Source: Ga0077555 sp046154645 (GTDB lineage Bacteria > Pseudomonadota > Alphaproteobacteria > Rhizobiales > Hyphomicrobiaceae). From it: 64,000 bases of DNA. The stretch lies in contig JBJXDZ010000172.1 of assembly GCA_046154645.1 (NCBI GenBank), positions 17,056 to 81,055 on the forward strand, in the 5' to 3' direction. The translations under genes and the position numbers were made by a program. Positions within the stretch are counted from its first letter, which is position 1, and every line of letters begins with the position of its first letter. Positions 37,051 through 46,627 of the stretch are shown here, in pieces. The notes under the pieces were generated by a model that worked only from the letters and a program-made list of their open reading frames with translations, had not been told where the DNA came from and made no database searches.

Positions 37051-38022
37051 TCACTCCGCCTTGATGCCAAGCTTGTTGATCAGTGTTCCGAACTTGGCGT
37101 GATCCTTTTTGATCGATTCGGTCATTTCCTCCGGCGTGCTGCCGAACGGGGCCAGGGCTGCCTTGCGCAGGATCGGCTCAAGTGCCGGTTCCTTGGAAAT
37201 CTTGGCAATTTCCTCGGCGAACTTCTTGGCAATCGCTGGTGGCGTGCCGGGTGGCGCGACAAGTCCGAACCAGACGATGTAATCCATCTCCGGGATGATC
37301 TCTTTCAATAACGGCACATTCGGATAATCCGGATGCCGCTTGCGGTCGAGCACGGCGAGCAAGTTCGCTTTGCCGGCGGCGACATGCGGCATGGTGTTGG
37401 GATCGGCATGGATTTGATGCACGCCAGCCAGGAAGTCAGCCAGCGACTCACCACCGCCGCGATACGGCACATGCAGGATATCCAAGCCGGCATGGAGTTT
37501 CATGGATTCCGCCATGATGTGTCCAAACGAACCGACGCCAGCGGTGCCCCAGCTGAGCTTGCCAGGGTTCTTCTTGGCATAGTCGACGAACTCTGGCACC
37601 GACTTCACCGGGATCGACGGGTGGAGCGCAAACAGCAACGTGCCGTCCGTGACGATCGACACCGGCACCAGATCCTTGAGCGGATCGTACGGCGTCTTGC
37701 GCAGATGTGGCAGGATCACCAGGCTGAGCGACGGCGTGAATCCGAACGTGTAACCGTCGGGCGCCGCTTTCACCACGGCTTCCAGCCCCAGTGCGCCCGA
37801 CGCGCCACCCCGGTTCTCGATCACGAACTGCTGCCCAAGCGCCTTCGAGAGTCGCTCGGCATAGGGTCGCATCGAATTGTCAGCCGAGCCGCCGGGCCCG
37901 AAGTTGACGATGATGCGCACCGTCTTATTCGGCCAGTCACCCGCACCTTGTGCCGACGCTTGTGTGACAAGCCCAGAAACTATGGCTAGCGTCAGCACGC
38001 CGCGCCAAATCCAACTCAGCAT
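37051..38022 (-). CDS. TctC/Bug-family periplasmic binding protein
   Basis: The 323-residue protein has a signal peptide ending near ASAQ. It shows the Bug signatures: WPNKTVRIIVNFGPGGSADN, VIENRGGASGALGLEAV and the WGTAGVGSFGH loop. The family binds carboxylates and serves tripartite tricarboxylate transporters (TctAB). No tctA or tctB is adjacent, so it is an orphan. AGGAGG is 6 bases before the ATG at 38022; an ATG at 38067 would add 15 residues ahead of the signal. Confidence 0.9.
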   Translation of the reverse strand: MLSWIWRGVLTLAIVSGLVTQASAQGAGDWPNKTVRIIVNFGPGGSADNSMRPYAERLSKALGQQFVIENRGGASGALGLEAVVKAAPDGYTFGFTPSLSLVILPHLRKTPYDPLKDLVPVSIVTDGTLLFALHPSIPVKSVPEFVDYAKKNPGKLSWGTAGVGSFGHIMAESMKLHAGLDILHVPYRGGGESLADFLAGVHQIHADPNTMPHVAAGKANLLAVLDRKRHPDYPNVPLLKEIIPEMDYIVWFGLVAPPGTPPAIAKKFAEEIAKISKEPALEPILRKAALAPFGSTPEEMTESIKKDHAKFGTLINKLGIKAE

Positions 38023-38221
38023 CGCGCTCCTCCTCGAGTTTGTTGGCCTGCGCCCAGGTATCCGCACCCGGACGGGCGCAAAAAGTGTATCAGGAAAATG
38101 GCCGCGGTGAAGCCTATCGTGTACACGCCATTGCGAAGTGTTTTGCCAACGTCGTATCGTTATTCCAGAAGGCCCGATGGTTCAGACGCTGCCATTGGGT
38201 CCGTGTCATCGCGGAGCCCTC

Positions 38222-38860
38222 ATGACGATGGAATCGTTCGATCCAGCTCGCATCTCCTATGTTGCCGCCATGGACGACGTTCGCGCGCGCCATCCCAAGG
38301 CGATGAGCCGCGCCACCGGCAAGGTGCTCGATCGGCTCGATGTGCACTGCCGCGCGATTCTGGAGAAATCCACGTTCTGCGTGATCAGCACACAAGGCAG
38401 CGGCGGCCAGGACGTCTCACCACGCGGCGATCCGGCCGGTTTCGTGCGCATTCTCGACGATCGCCACGTGCTGCTACCGGACCGTATCGGCAACAACCGG
38501 TTCGATTCCATGGCCAATCTGTTCGAGAATCCAGCTGTCGGCATGCTGTTCTTCGTGCCTGGCATGAGCGAGATGCTGCGCATCAACGGCACCGGTCGTA
38601 TCACCGATGACGCAGCCCTACTGGCTGCCTCCACCGTCCAGGGGCGCCCGCCGCGGATCGGTATTCTGGTCGCGGTCCGTGAGGCCTATCTGCACTGCGC
38701 CAAGGCGATCAATCGCGCTGGCCTGTGGGACCAAAGCCGGCATATCGACCGCGACAGCCTGCCTTCCTATGGCCAGATGCTGGCAGATCAGGTGCCCGAT
38801 CTGACGCCCGAAGAGAGCGCCCGCCAAGGCGCCGAGATGGCCAAGCGCGGCATGTACTGA
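38222..38860 (+). CDS. Pyridoxamine 5'-phosphate oxidase-type flavoprotein (MSMEG_1061-like)
   Basis: The 212-residue protein belongs to the split beta-barrel flavoprotein superfamily. KSTFCVISTQGSGGQDVSPRGDP and LPDRIGNNRFDSMANLFENP are typical of the MSMEG_1061 subgroup, which binds FMN and catalyses redox reactions of unknown substrate. No CoA or cofactor pathway gene is nearby. GGAG lies 5 bases before this ATG; a frame start at 38138 would add 28 residues. Confidence 0.8.
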   Translation: MTMESFDPARISYVAAMDDVRARHPKAMSRATGKVLDRLDVHCRAILEKSTFCVISTQGSGGQDVSPRGDPAGFVRILDDRHVLLPDRIGNNRFDSMANLFENPAVGMLFFVPGMSEMLRINGTGRITDDAALLAASTVQGRPPRIGILVAVREAYLHCAKAINRAGLWDQSRHIDRDSLPSYGQMLADQVPDLTPEESARQGAEMAKRGMY

Positions 38861-38958
38861 AGCGCAAGGCAGCCGGTTGCGTGCAAGCCGCGCCCATGCA
38901 CAATGGCGGCACGATAAAACGAACCAGAAACGACCAATAACCAAATTGGGAGGACGTC

Positions 38959-40539
38959 ATGTCTCTATGGATCCGGGGCGCGCTGGCGCTCCTGGCTGCG
39001 ACCGCTGTCGGCAGTGCTGCCACAGCACAAACGCCAAAGAAGGGTGGAATTCTGAATTTCGCCGTTACTGCCGAGCCGCCGAACTACGATTGCCACGCCT
39101 CGCAGACCTTCGCGCTGCTGCATCCGGTGAGCCCGTTCTATTCGTTCCTGGTCCGGTATGACGCCAGCCAAGGCGCCAAGATCACCGGCGATCTCGCCAA
39201 GAGCTGGGAGATTTCAGCCGACGCGCGGACCTACACCTTCAAGCTGCACGACAACATCAAGTTCCATGACGGCTCGCCGCTCACCTCGAACGATGTCAAG
39301 GTCAGCTTCGAGCGCATCAAGTCTCCGCCACCCGGAGTCGTCTCCATTCGTCAGTCTCTTCTGGCGGACGTGACCGCCATCGAGACGCCCGACCCAGCAA
39401 CGATCGTGTTCAAGATCAAGGACGTCAACGCCTCGTTTCTCGACAATCTCGCCGCGCCGTTTCACTGCATCTTCAGCGCCGCCAAGCTGAAGGAAGATCC
39501 ACGCTTTCCCGAGAAGAATATCTTGGGCTCCGGCGCCTTCCAGTTCGTCGAGTACATCAAGGGCTCGCACCTGACGGCCAAGCGCTTCGATAGCTACTTC
39601 AGGCCGGGTCTGCCGCATCTCGACGGCTATAAGGCCTTCTTCGTCAAATCGAGCGCGGTTGTGCCCGGTATGCTTGGTGGCCAATTCGACGCCGAATGGC
39701 GCGGCCGCACGCCGTCGGAGCGCGACCAGCTGATGACTTCGCCGAACAAGGACAACTTCGTGTTGCACGAGGGACCTTGGGCGACCAATGACATCATCAT
39801 CTTCAATACCCAGCAGAAGCCGTTCGACGATCCGCGCGTGCGTCGGGCCCTGTCGCTCGCCATCGATCGCTGGAACGGCAACGAAGCGCTCTCGAAGATC
39901 ACCATCGTCAAGGCCACCGGCGGCTTCCTGCGGCCGGGCTACGAGTTCGCGCTGCCCCAGTCCGAGATCGAGACTTTCCCGGGCTATTGGCGAGACATCG
40001 AGAAATCGCGTGCCGAAGCCCGTCGCCTGCTCAAGGAGGCGGGACAGGAGAACCTCAAGCTCAAGCTGCACAATCGCACGCTCAATGAGCCCTATACGCC
40101 GGTCGGTGTGTTTCTCATCGACCAGTGGAAGCGCATCGGCGTCACCGTCGAGCACAGCCAAGTCGAGACCACGCCCTACTTCGGCAACATGGTCGACGGC
40201 AAGTTCGACGTGGCGCTCTATCCGCTGACGGTGCCCGCCGACGAAGTGACCGCGCAGCATCAGGCCTATATCTCGCACGCCAAATCGCCGAACAGCTATG
40301 CCCGCCACGCCGACACCAAACTCGATGATCTCTGGGAGAAACAGCAGCGCGAGTTGGATCCGGCGAAGCGCAAGGCCTTGGTGCACGCGTTCGAGCGGCA
40401 CCTGATCACCGAGAACTACTACCTCAATATCCACTGGTGGCAGCGCATCATCGTGCATCACAAGCGGATCAAAGGTTGGAACTTCTCGGCCAGCCACTTC
40501 CAGGGCAATGATCTCGTCGGCGTTTGGATCGATCAATGA
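38959..40539 (+). CDS. Family 5 extracellular solute-binding protein (peptide/nickel type)
   Basis: The 526-residue protein has a signal peptide ending near AATAQ, a typical length and the family motifs KGGILNFAVTAEPPNYDC, LAKSWEISADARTYTFKLHD, and IKFHDGSPLTSNDVKVSFER. It is the receptor of an oligopeptide-type ABC importer; such proteins in this genus of bacteria also bind sugars or organic compounds. No permease or ATPase genes are adjacent. A GGGAGG ribosome site precedes the ATG. An inverted repeat follows the stop. Confidence 0.9.
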   Translation: MSLWIRGALALLAATAVGSAATAQTPKKGGILNFAVTAEPPNYDCHASQTFALLHPVSPFYSFLVRYDASQGAKITGDLAKSWEISADARTYTFKLHDNIKFHDGSPLTSNDVKVSFERIKSPPPGVVSIRQSLLADVTAIETPDPATIVFKIKDVNASFLDNLAAPFHCIFSAAKLKEDPRFPEKNILGSGAFQFVEYIKGSHLTAKRFDSYFRPGLPHLDGYKAFFVKSSAVVPGMLGGQFDAEWRGRTPSERDQLMTSPNKDNFVLHEGPWATNDIIIFNTQQKPFDDPRVRRALSLAIDRWNGNEALSKITIVKATGGFLRPGYEFALPQSEIETFPGYWRDIEKSRAEARRLLKEAGQENLKLKLHNRTLNEPYTPVGVFLIDQWKRIGVTVEHSQVETTPYFGNMVDGKFDVALYPLTVPADEVTAQHQAYISHAKSPNSYARHADTKLDDLWEKQQRELDPAKRKALVHAFERHLITENYYLNIHWWQRIIVHHKRIKGWNFSASHFQGNDLVGVWIDQ

Positions 40540-40542
40540 GTA

Positions 40543-40630
40543 AGGGACCAGGGAATTGGCACAAGGCACCAGGGGGCAGGCAGATGTCCGGCTTTCCTCC
40601 CTTGTCTCTGCTACCTTGTCCCTGGTCCCT
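40543..40630. repeat. Inverted repeat between binding-protein and HD-domain genes
   Basis: AGGGACCAGGGA at 40543-40554 is exactly repeated in inverted form at 40619-40630. Inner parts (CAAGGCACCAGGG and CTTGTCTCTG) extend the symmetry imperfectly. It may act as a terminator or transcript-end hairpin, or be a dispersed palindrome. Confidence 0.55.
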
Positions 40631-40654
40631 CAGTTCGCTTCTCTGGAGCCATAC

Positions 40655-41236
40655 ATGACACTCTACAAAATCGACGCCACGTCGAACTCCAAGCGCAAGG
40701 CTGTCGAGGAGTGGCTATGGGGCCTCGATCTGGTCGGCTCCGAGCTACGCTCGAAGATCGTCACCGCCTGGGTCACGACCTGGAGCGCCAGCCCCTATGA
40801 GCGGCTTGAAGATATGCCGTTCTCGGCCGGCATTGAATATCCGCTGATGCACCACGTCAACGAGGTCACCAAGGCCGGTGTCGATCTGGCGAAGCGGGCC
40901 GCCGCCGACTGGAAGATGTCGCTGCCCAACGACCTGTTGGTGCCAATCCTGATCCTGCATGACGTCGACAAGCCCCTGATGTACGTGCGCAAGGGGAGCG
41001 AGATTGTGCAATCCACACTGGCGCAGGAGATCCCGCACGGCGTCGTCGGCGGTATGCTGCTGAAGGAGCTGGGCTTCGGCCACGAGATCATCAGCGTCGT
41101 CACCACGCATTCACCGAAAATGCCGTTTCACAATCGCGGCAATGCGGCCTACGTCCTGCATTACGCCGACATGTTTTCGGCCGACCACGCTTCGATGACT
41201 GTTGGCCGTCTGCCCAGCTTCCAGCGGCACGGCTGA
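40655..41236 (+). CDS. HD-domain protein
   Basis: The 193-residue protein has the ordered metal-binding pattern of HD phosphohydrolases: His in LMHHVNEVTK, the HD pair in ILHDVDKP, His in IPHGVVGGMLL, a later TTHSP, and Asp in HYADMFSADH. It may act on nucleotides or phosphate esters; the substrate is unknown. GGAG lies 7 bases before this ATG. The TTG at 40556 is not the likely start. Confidence 0.75.
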   Translation: MTLYKIDATSNSKRKAVEEWLWGLDLVGSELRSKIVTAWVTTWSASPYERLEDMPFSAGIEYPLMHHVNEVTKAGVDLAKRAAADWKMSLPNDLLVPILILHDVDKPLMYVRKGSEIVQSTLAQEIPHGVVGGMLLKELGFGHEIISVVTTHSPKMPFHNRGNAAYVLHYADMFSADHASMTVGRLPSFQRHG

Positions 41237-41250
41237 CGTTGCCAGCGCAC

Positions 41251-41643
41251 ATGCTCAACCTTAATCGCCGCCGCGTCCTGGCATTTGCCGCTGTCTTCGC
41301 GGTGCCAGCCGTGGCGGTTGCGCAGCCGGCATCTGCCGTCGAACTGGTCATGTTCGAGGAGCCAGATTGCCCCTGGTGCAAGCGGTGGCGGCAGGATATC
41401 GGCGGCGCCTACCCCAAATCCAAGGAAGGCCAGCGTGCGCCGATCCGGCACGTCATGCTGCACGCTCAGGCCAGGTCCGGCGTCACGCTGGCGTCGCCCG
41501 TGATTTATTCGCCGACGTTCGTGCTCGTTCGCGGCGGCCGTGAGGTTGGCCGCATTCAGGGGTATCCGGGGCCCGATTTCTTCTGGAGCATGCTCGCTGA
41601 GCTTTTGCATCTGCTCGATCGACCGCCCGCCCCTAAAACGTGA
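41251..41643 (+). CDS. Exported thioredoxin-like protein (SoxS-like)
   Basis: The 130-residue protein has an N-terminal signal with RRR and a hydrophobic core (MLNLNRRRVLAFAAVFAVPAVAVAQPASA) that suggests export. The mature domain starts with ELVMFEEPDCPWCKRWRQDI, whose CPWC is a redox-active CxxC, and has a later SPTFVLVRGG. It resembles small periplasmic thioredoxins such as SoxS that reduce partner thiols. No sox genes are nearby. Confidence 0.75.
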   Translation: MLNLNRRRVLAFAAVFAVPAVAVAQPASAVELVMFEEPDCPWCKRWRQDIGGAYPKSKEGQRAPIRHVMLHAQARSGVTLASPVIYSPTFVLVRGGREVGRIQGYPGPDFFWSMLAELLHLLDRPPAPKT

Positions 41644-41719
41644 GTGACGCCTCGCGAGCCGCACCTTAGATTTCCGCAGCCAACCAGAATTGAAACCGCC
41701 CACCAGGAGCCCGTCACCG

Positions 41720-42289
41720 ATGCCCGCTAGAACGCCACGCATGCCGCCCATTCCCGACGCTCAAATGACCGACGCACAAAAGCAAGTGACGGCCGCCATG
41801 GTTGCCGGTCCGCGCGGTGGCTTGATCGGGCCGTTCGTGCCGCTGCTGCGTAGCCCCGATTTCATGGACCGCTTGCAGAAGACCGGTGAATACCTGCGCT
41901 ACAATTCAGCTTTCACGCCACGGCTGTCGGAGCTGGCGATCCTGATCACGGCTCGGCACTGGTCGCAGAATTTCGAGTGGTACGCTCACCGCCCGATTGC
42001 CGAGAAGGCCGGCCTGCGCGTGTCGATCATCGAGGCTGTTGCCGAAGGCCGCCGGCCCGCGGAGATGGCCATCGACGAGGCCGCAATCTGGGATTTCCTC
42101 GACGAGCTCATCCGCACCAAGACCGTGAGCGCCACCACCTATCAGCGCATCCTCGGCATGTTCGGTGAGCGCGGCGTCATCGATCTTATCGGCATTCACG
42201 GCTACTACAGCCTGCTCGCCATGGTGCTGAACGTCACGCAGGCGCCGTTGCCCGGTGACGCCAAGCCAGGCCTCGACCCGCTGCCGTGA
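41720..42289 (+). CDS. Carboxymuconolactone decarboxylase family protein
   Basis: The 189-residue protein has the AhpD-like fold pattern, with LRYNSAFTPRLSELAILITARHWSQNFEWYAHRPIAEKAG. The Cys-x-x-Cys of peroxidatic AhpD is absent, so a decarboxylase or hydrolase-type role is more likely than peroxide reduction. AGGAG lies about 10 bases before the ATG. It ends just before the convergent ManC gene. Confidence 0.8.
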   Translation: MPARTPRMPPIPDAQMTDAQKQVTAAMVAGPRGGLIGPFVPLLRSPDFMDRLQKTGEYLRYNSAFTPRLSELAILITARHWSQNFEWYAHRPIAEKAGLRVSIIEAVAEGRRPAEMAIDEAAIWDFLDELIRTKTVSATTYQRILGMFGERGVIDLIGIHGYYSLLAMVLNVTQAPLPGDAKPGLDPLP

Positions 42290-42304
42290 GTAGGCTGGAT
42301 CGGC

Positions 42305-43750
42305 TCATTTCGTCTCGTCAGGCGCGCGATGATAGATGTCGTCGGTGCGCAGGATGTCGTCCTCGCCGAGGTAGGAGCCGATCTGCACCTCGATGATCTC
42401 GACGGGCACCTTGCCGGGGTTCTCCAAGCGGTGCCATTGCGTGGCGAAGATGTAGACGCTCTCGTTTTCGCGGACGAGCTTCTCAATGTCGCCGATCACG
42501 ACCTTGGCCGTACCTTGCACCACGATCCAGTGCTCCGAGCGATGGTGGTGCATCTGCATGGAAAGCTTGCCGCCGGGCTTGACGTGCAACAGCTTGACCT
42601 GGAAGCGGGGGCCGATATTGAGCGTCTCGAAGAACCCCCAGGGGCGGTAGTTCTTGAGATGCTGCTCCTGCTCCTTACGGTTCGACTGCTTGAGCCGCGC
42701 CACGATCTTCGACACTTCCTGCGAGCGGCTCCTATCGGCGACCAGCAGGGCGTCGGGCGTGTCAACGATGATCAGATCATGCACGCCGATGGTCGAAACC
42801 AGCGAACGCTCGGTGTGGATGTACAGGTTGTGGCTGTCTTCCATGATCGCATCGCCATGCACATAGTTGCCGTTGGCGTCATGGGGCGCGATATCCCACA
42901 GCGACGACCAGGACCCGACATCGTTCCAGCCGACATCGATGGGCAGCATGGCCGCCAGCTGCGTTTTCTCCATCACCGCATAGTCGATCGAGATGTTGGG
43001 CGACATGGCGAAGGCGGCGCGATCGAGGCGCAGGCAGCCCAAATCCTCCTGCACACCGTTGAGCGCGGCGCGGGCAGCATCGAAAATGCGGGGCTCGAGG
43101 CGTTGCAGTTCTTCCAGGAAGGCGCGGGCACCGAGCACGAAGATGCCGCTGTTCCAGAAGAAATTGCCGGCTGCGACGTAACTCTTGGCGGTCTCGATGT
43201 CCGGCTTTTCGAAGAAGGCATCGACCTTGAAGGCGCCAGCGTTGAAACCTTCGAGCGGCGTGCCCTGGCGAATATAGCCGTAGCCCGTGTGCGGCTCGGC
43301 CGGTTTGATGCCGAACAGCACCAGGCGTCCCGTGGCTGCCACCTTGGCGGCCCGCCGGACGGCTTCGACGAAGCGGGCTTCATCACGGATGACGTGGTCA
43401 GAGGGCATCACGGCAAGGATGCCGGCCGGGTTCTCACGCGCCACCGCCATGGCGGCGACAGCGATGGCCGCCGCCGTATTGCGCGCCACGGGTTCGAGGA
43501 AGATGCGCTTGGTCGACAGGCGGGCGCGTTCCAGCTCCTCCTTGACCAGGAACCGGTGATCGTTGTTGCACAGCAGGATCGGCTCACCGAACCCGGCTTC
43601 GGTCGATAGCCGCTGCAGCGTCGAGCCGAGGAAGCTCGGTCCTGAGCCGTTGAAGAAGCGGATGAACTGCTTCGGGTACATGGAGCGGGACAGCGGCCAC
43701 AGCCGGGTGCCCGAGCCGCCCGACAGGATCACCGGATGGATGGTGCTCAT
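42305..43750 (-). CDS. manC: Mannose-1-phosphate guanylyltransferase/mannose-6-phosphate isomerase
   Basis: The 481-residue bifunctional protein makes GDP-mannose. The N-terminal nucleotidyltransferase motif GGSGTRLWPLSRSMYPKQF sits at about 11-29, and MPSDHVI with EKPD segments follow. The C-terminal cupin domain of mannose-6-phosphate isomerase contains the metal-binding MQMHHHRSEHW. GAGGAA precedes the ATG. It lies 213 bases downstream of a UDP-sugar dehydrogenase gene on the same strand, which suggests use in a surface polysaccharide. Confidence 0.95.
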   Translation of the reverse strand: MSTIHPVILSGGSGTRLWPLSRSMYPKQFIRFFNGSGPSFLGSTLQRLSTEAGFGEPILLCNNDHRFLVKEELERARLSTKRIFLEPVARNTAAAIAVAAMAVARENPAGILAVMPSDHVIRDEARFVEAVRRAAKVAATGRLVLFGIKPAEPHTGYGYIRQGTPLEGFNAGAFKVDAFFEKPDIETAKSYVAAGNFFWNSGIFVLGARAFLEELQRLEPRIFDAARAALNGVQEDLGCLRLDRAAFAMSPNISIDYAVMEKTQLAAMLPIDVGWNDVGSWSSLWDIAPHDANGNYVHGDAIMEDSHNLYIHTERSLVSTIGVHDLIIVDTPDALLVADRSRSQEVSKIVARLKQSNRKEQEQHLKNYRPWGFFETLNIGPRFQVKLLHVKPGGKLSMQMHHHRSEHWIVVQGTAKVVIGDIEKLVRENESVYIFATQWHRLENPGKVPVEIIEVQIGSYLGEDDILRTDDIYHRAPDETK

Positions 43751-43963
43751 TTGCGCTAGTTCCTCGGGGCGACGATCACAGGCTCGCGCTATACCGGCGC
43801 ATCTTGGCGGCGCGCGGATCGAAGCGGCGAATCACGGCAAAAATAACCTGTTTCAGGGGCTTGGCTCAAGGAATTGCGCGTGCTGCCGCCAGCGCGGGCG
43901 CGCCACACTCATGTGGTGCATTCATTGCCCGCCGTTAAGTGCCTGCAATTGCTGATGTGCCCC

Positions 43964-45262
43964 TCAAAGGCGGCCATGGCTGTCGGCGGCCGGCAGCAGG
44001 GCCTTCACGTCGTAAATGATCCCGCCCTTGGCGAGCACGGCCCGTAACGCCTTGGTGCCGAGTGCCGCGATCGCGTCATGGCGCACGGCGAGCACCACGG
44101 CGTCGTAGGGGCCTTTGGGCATCGTGTCGGTCGCCGGCAGAGCGTACTCGTGCTCGATCGCGGCAGGATCGGCGACGGGATCGTAGATGTCCACTTTGGC
44201 GGCAAAGCCTTTCAGTTCCCGCACCAAGTCGGCGACCTTGGTGTTGCGCGTATCGGGGCAGTTCTCCTTGAACGTGAAACCCATCACCAGCACGCGGGCC
44301 GTGTCGAGGCGGATCTTGTTGGCGAGCATGGTGCGCACGATGTCCATGGCGACGAACGCCGCCATGCCGTCATTGATGCGCCGCCCGGCCAGGATCACCT
44401 CGGGGTGGAAGCCGATCGATTGCGCCTTGTGCGTTAGATAATAGGGATCGACGCCGATGCAGTGGCCGCCGACGAGGCCGGGCGTATAGCCGTGGAAGTT
44501 CCACTTGGTGCCCGCCGCAGCCAGTACATCGCGGGTTTCCAGGCCCAAGGCCTTGAACAGCTGCGCCAACTCATTGATGAGTGCGATGTTCACGTCGCGC
44601 TGGATGTTCTCGATCACCTTGGCGGCCTCGGCCACGCGGATCGAGCCGGCGCGATAGGTCCCAGCGGTGATGACGCGGGCATATACGGCGTTGACCAACT
44701 CAGCGGCTTCCGGCGTCGAGCCCGAGGTGATCTTGCGGATGTCGGGCAGGCGGTGTTTGGCGTCGCCCGGATTGATGCGCTCGGGCGAATAGCCGGCGAA
44801 GAAGTCGCGGTTGAACGTGAGCTTGGACAATCTCTCCAAGATCGGCACGCACACCTCCTCGGTGGCGCCGGGATAGACGGTCGACTCGTAGACCACCACG
44901 TCGCCGCGTTTGAGGACGCCGCCGACGGTGCGGCTGGCGCCTTCGAGCGGTGTCAGGTCCGGCCGCTTGGCCGCATCAATCGGTGTCGGCACGGTGACGA
45001 TGAAGAAATTGCATGCCTTGAGGTCGGCGGCGTCGCAGGTGAAGCTCAGCCCCTTCGCCTCGCGAAACTCATCGTCGGTCACTTCGCGCGTGGTATCGAT
45101 GCCGCGCCGCAGGTCCTTGACGCGGTCGGCCTTGATGTCGAAGCCGACCACGGGGAAATAGCGCGCCATGTAGGCCGCCAACGGCAGGCCGACATAGCCG
45201 AGGCCGATGATGCCAATGCGCACCTGATCGAGCGTGGGGAGGGCGGCGGGACTCGCGGCCAT
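43964..45262 (-). CDS. UDP-sugar 6-dehydrogenase (WbpO/TviB type)
   Basis: The 432-residue enzyme oxidises the 6-hydroxyl of a UDP-hexose to the uronate with NAD. GIIGLGYVGLP is the N-terminal Rossmann motif (about 17-27), and the catalytic cysteine is in GGHCIGVDPYYL. The overall sequence is closer to UDP-GalNAc dehydrogenases of Vi-antigen/B-band LPS type (TviB, WbpO) than to Ugd. It makes precursors of acidic O-antigen, capsule or exopolysaccharide. No glycosyltransferase cluster is visible beside it. Confidence 0.9.
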   Translation of the reverse strand: MAASPAALPTLDQVRIGIIGLGYVGLPLAAYMARYFPVVGFDIKADRVKDLRRGIDTTREVTDDEFREAKGLSFTCDAADLKACNFFIVTVPTPIDAAKRPDLTPLEGASRTVGGVLKRGDVVVYESTVYPGATEEVCVPILERLSKLTFNRDFFAGYSPERINPGDAKHRLPDIRKITSGSTPEAAELVNAVYARVITAGTYRAGSIRVAEAAKVIENIQRDVNIALINELAQLFKALGLETRDVLAAAGTKWNFHGYTPGLVGGHCIGVDPYYLTHKAQSIGFHPEVILAGRRINDGMAAFVAMDIVRTMLANKIRLDTARVLVMGFTFKENCPDTRNTKVADLVRELKGFAAKVDIYDPVADPAAIEHEYALPATDTMPKGPYDAVVLAVRHDAIAALGTKALRAVLAKGGIIYDVKALLPAADSHGRL

Positions 45263-45496
45263 GGGATGAACTCGCTATCTCTGTTCATGCCCGGATAGAC
45301 GACCATGGCGGCCAAGGCAAGGCATGCCCTGTCACAGCGGGGGGCAAGCCCGTGAGGTCAAGCCGGCTGGGCCGGGGCTGCGGCCGCGATCATGGCCGCA
45401 GCATCCGGTTCGTCGGCGATCAGCCTTCATCCCAGAAGCTACAACAATGGGTCGCGACAAAGTCTCCTTGCCGCGCCCCGCTCTGCGTCGCCGGGC

Positions 45497-46546
45497 TTAA
45501 ACAGCCGCCACGCAATAGATGTCCTTCACCGGCCCAGGCAGTGGAATGGCTTGCCAGCTGGCGCCGCCATCGGCGGTGGCGAAGATCTCGCCTTCGTAAC
45601 GGGCGCCGATCACCACCTTTTTCGGGTCAGAAGCCGACAAGCCGACCGACATGATGGTGCCGTGAACCTGAACCTTGTCGAACCGGTTCCAGGTCTTGCC
45701 GGCATCGACACTGCGATAGACCCCGCCGTCCTTGCTCGCCGCCGCCACCGACAGGGCGCAATACATCGTCTTCGGGTCTTGCGGCGATACCTTCACGTCG
45801 CGGCCGTAGGTAATCGGCGAGAAGCGCTTCATCTCCTTGTCGACCCAGGTGCGGCCCTTGTCGCGGCTCTCGAACAGCCCCATGCGGCAGGCGATAACCA
45901 CGGCATCGGGATCAGCCGGACTGATGGTGATGGCATGGCCGTCCAGCATGCCTTCGGCAAAGGTGTCGGTGACAATCTTGCTCTTGAGATGCGGCAATTC
46001 GGCGAGCTCGATCAAGTGTGGGCTGCAATCATCCCAGCTTTCACCGAAGTTGAGCGTGCGTGCCGCCCCGGCGATTTCCAGCGCCGCATAAACCTCGTCC
46101 GGCCGTGTCGGATGCTGCACCAGACGCATGACGCGATGCGCGAACGGTCCCTTGCAGCGTTCCGGAATATTGGGATTGGGCATCTTGCGCCACGTCGCGC
46201 CGGTGTCGTCGCTGCGATAGATGTCGATCGGCGAGGCGCCAGCCAGGATGCGCTTGGGATCGCGGCTGTCAAACAGGAAGCACCAGACCTGCTTTTTGGC
46301 ATCGGGGAAAGTTGCGCGCTTGAAGCTGCCGCCGCCGTCGGTCGAGAGCCATACGCCGTCAATGGTACCAGCGAGAACGACCTTGCCGTCCTTCGGGTGG
46401 ACATTCACCGTATAGGTCTCGAGGTCCGGCAGGACATTCTGCCAGTCACCGCCAGCGGCGCGGCGGAACACGCCCACCTTGCCGATAGCCTCCGGGCGTC
46501 CGACATAGCCGGCGACACCGGCGAATAGTGTGGTCTCAGCTGACAT
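45497..46546 (-). CDS. BNR/HCF136-like beta-propeller protein
   Basis: The 349-residue protein contains repeated Asp-box/BNR segments (STDGGGSFKRA, RSDDTGATWRKM, ESRDKGRTWVDKE, RSVDAGKTWNRF, TADGGASWQAI), which form the blades of a sialidase-like propeller. No sialidase catalytic residues can be assigned and no signal peptide is visible. AAGGA about 7 bases upstream fixes the start at the second ATG. The role is unknown. It is 234 bases from the sugar dehydrogenase gene on the same strand. Confidence 0.8.
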   Translation of the reverse strand: MSAETTLFAGVAGYVGRPEAIGKVGVFRRAAGGDWQNVLPDLETYTVNVHPKDGKVVLAGTIDGVWLSTDGGGSFKRATFPDAKKQVWCFLFDSRDPKRILAGASPIDIYRSDDTGATWRKMPNPNIPERCKGPFAHRVMRLVQHPTRPDEVYAALEIAGAARTLNFGESWDDCSPHLIELAELPHLKSKIVTDTFAEGMLDGHAITISPADPDAVVIACRMGLFESRDKGRTWVDKEMKRFSPITYGRDVKVSPQDPKTMYCALSVAAASKDGGVYRSVDAGKTWNRFDKVQVHGTIMSVGLSASDPKKVVIGARYEGEIFATADGGASWQAIPLPGPVKDIYCVAAV

Positions 46547-46627
46547 GGGCATTTCCTTTGCAAGTGATCAGCCGCCGCCACGCACCGCACGTCTCATGAT
46601 TGCGATGCCTGGCGGCGAATGCTGGGT

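Noticed and set aside
39214..40569. Long open frame opposite the family 5 binding protein
   Set aside because: The plus-strand protein has clear family motifs and a signal peptide. The opposite frame shows composition effects only.
42329..43609. Long plus-strand frame inside the manC region
   Set aside because: manC on the other strand is unmistakable and the plus frame has no motif.
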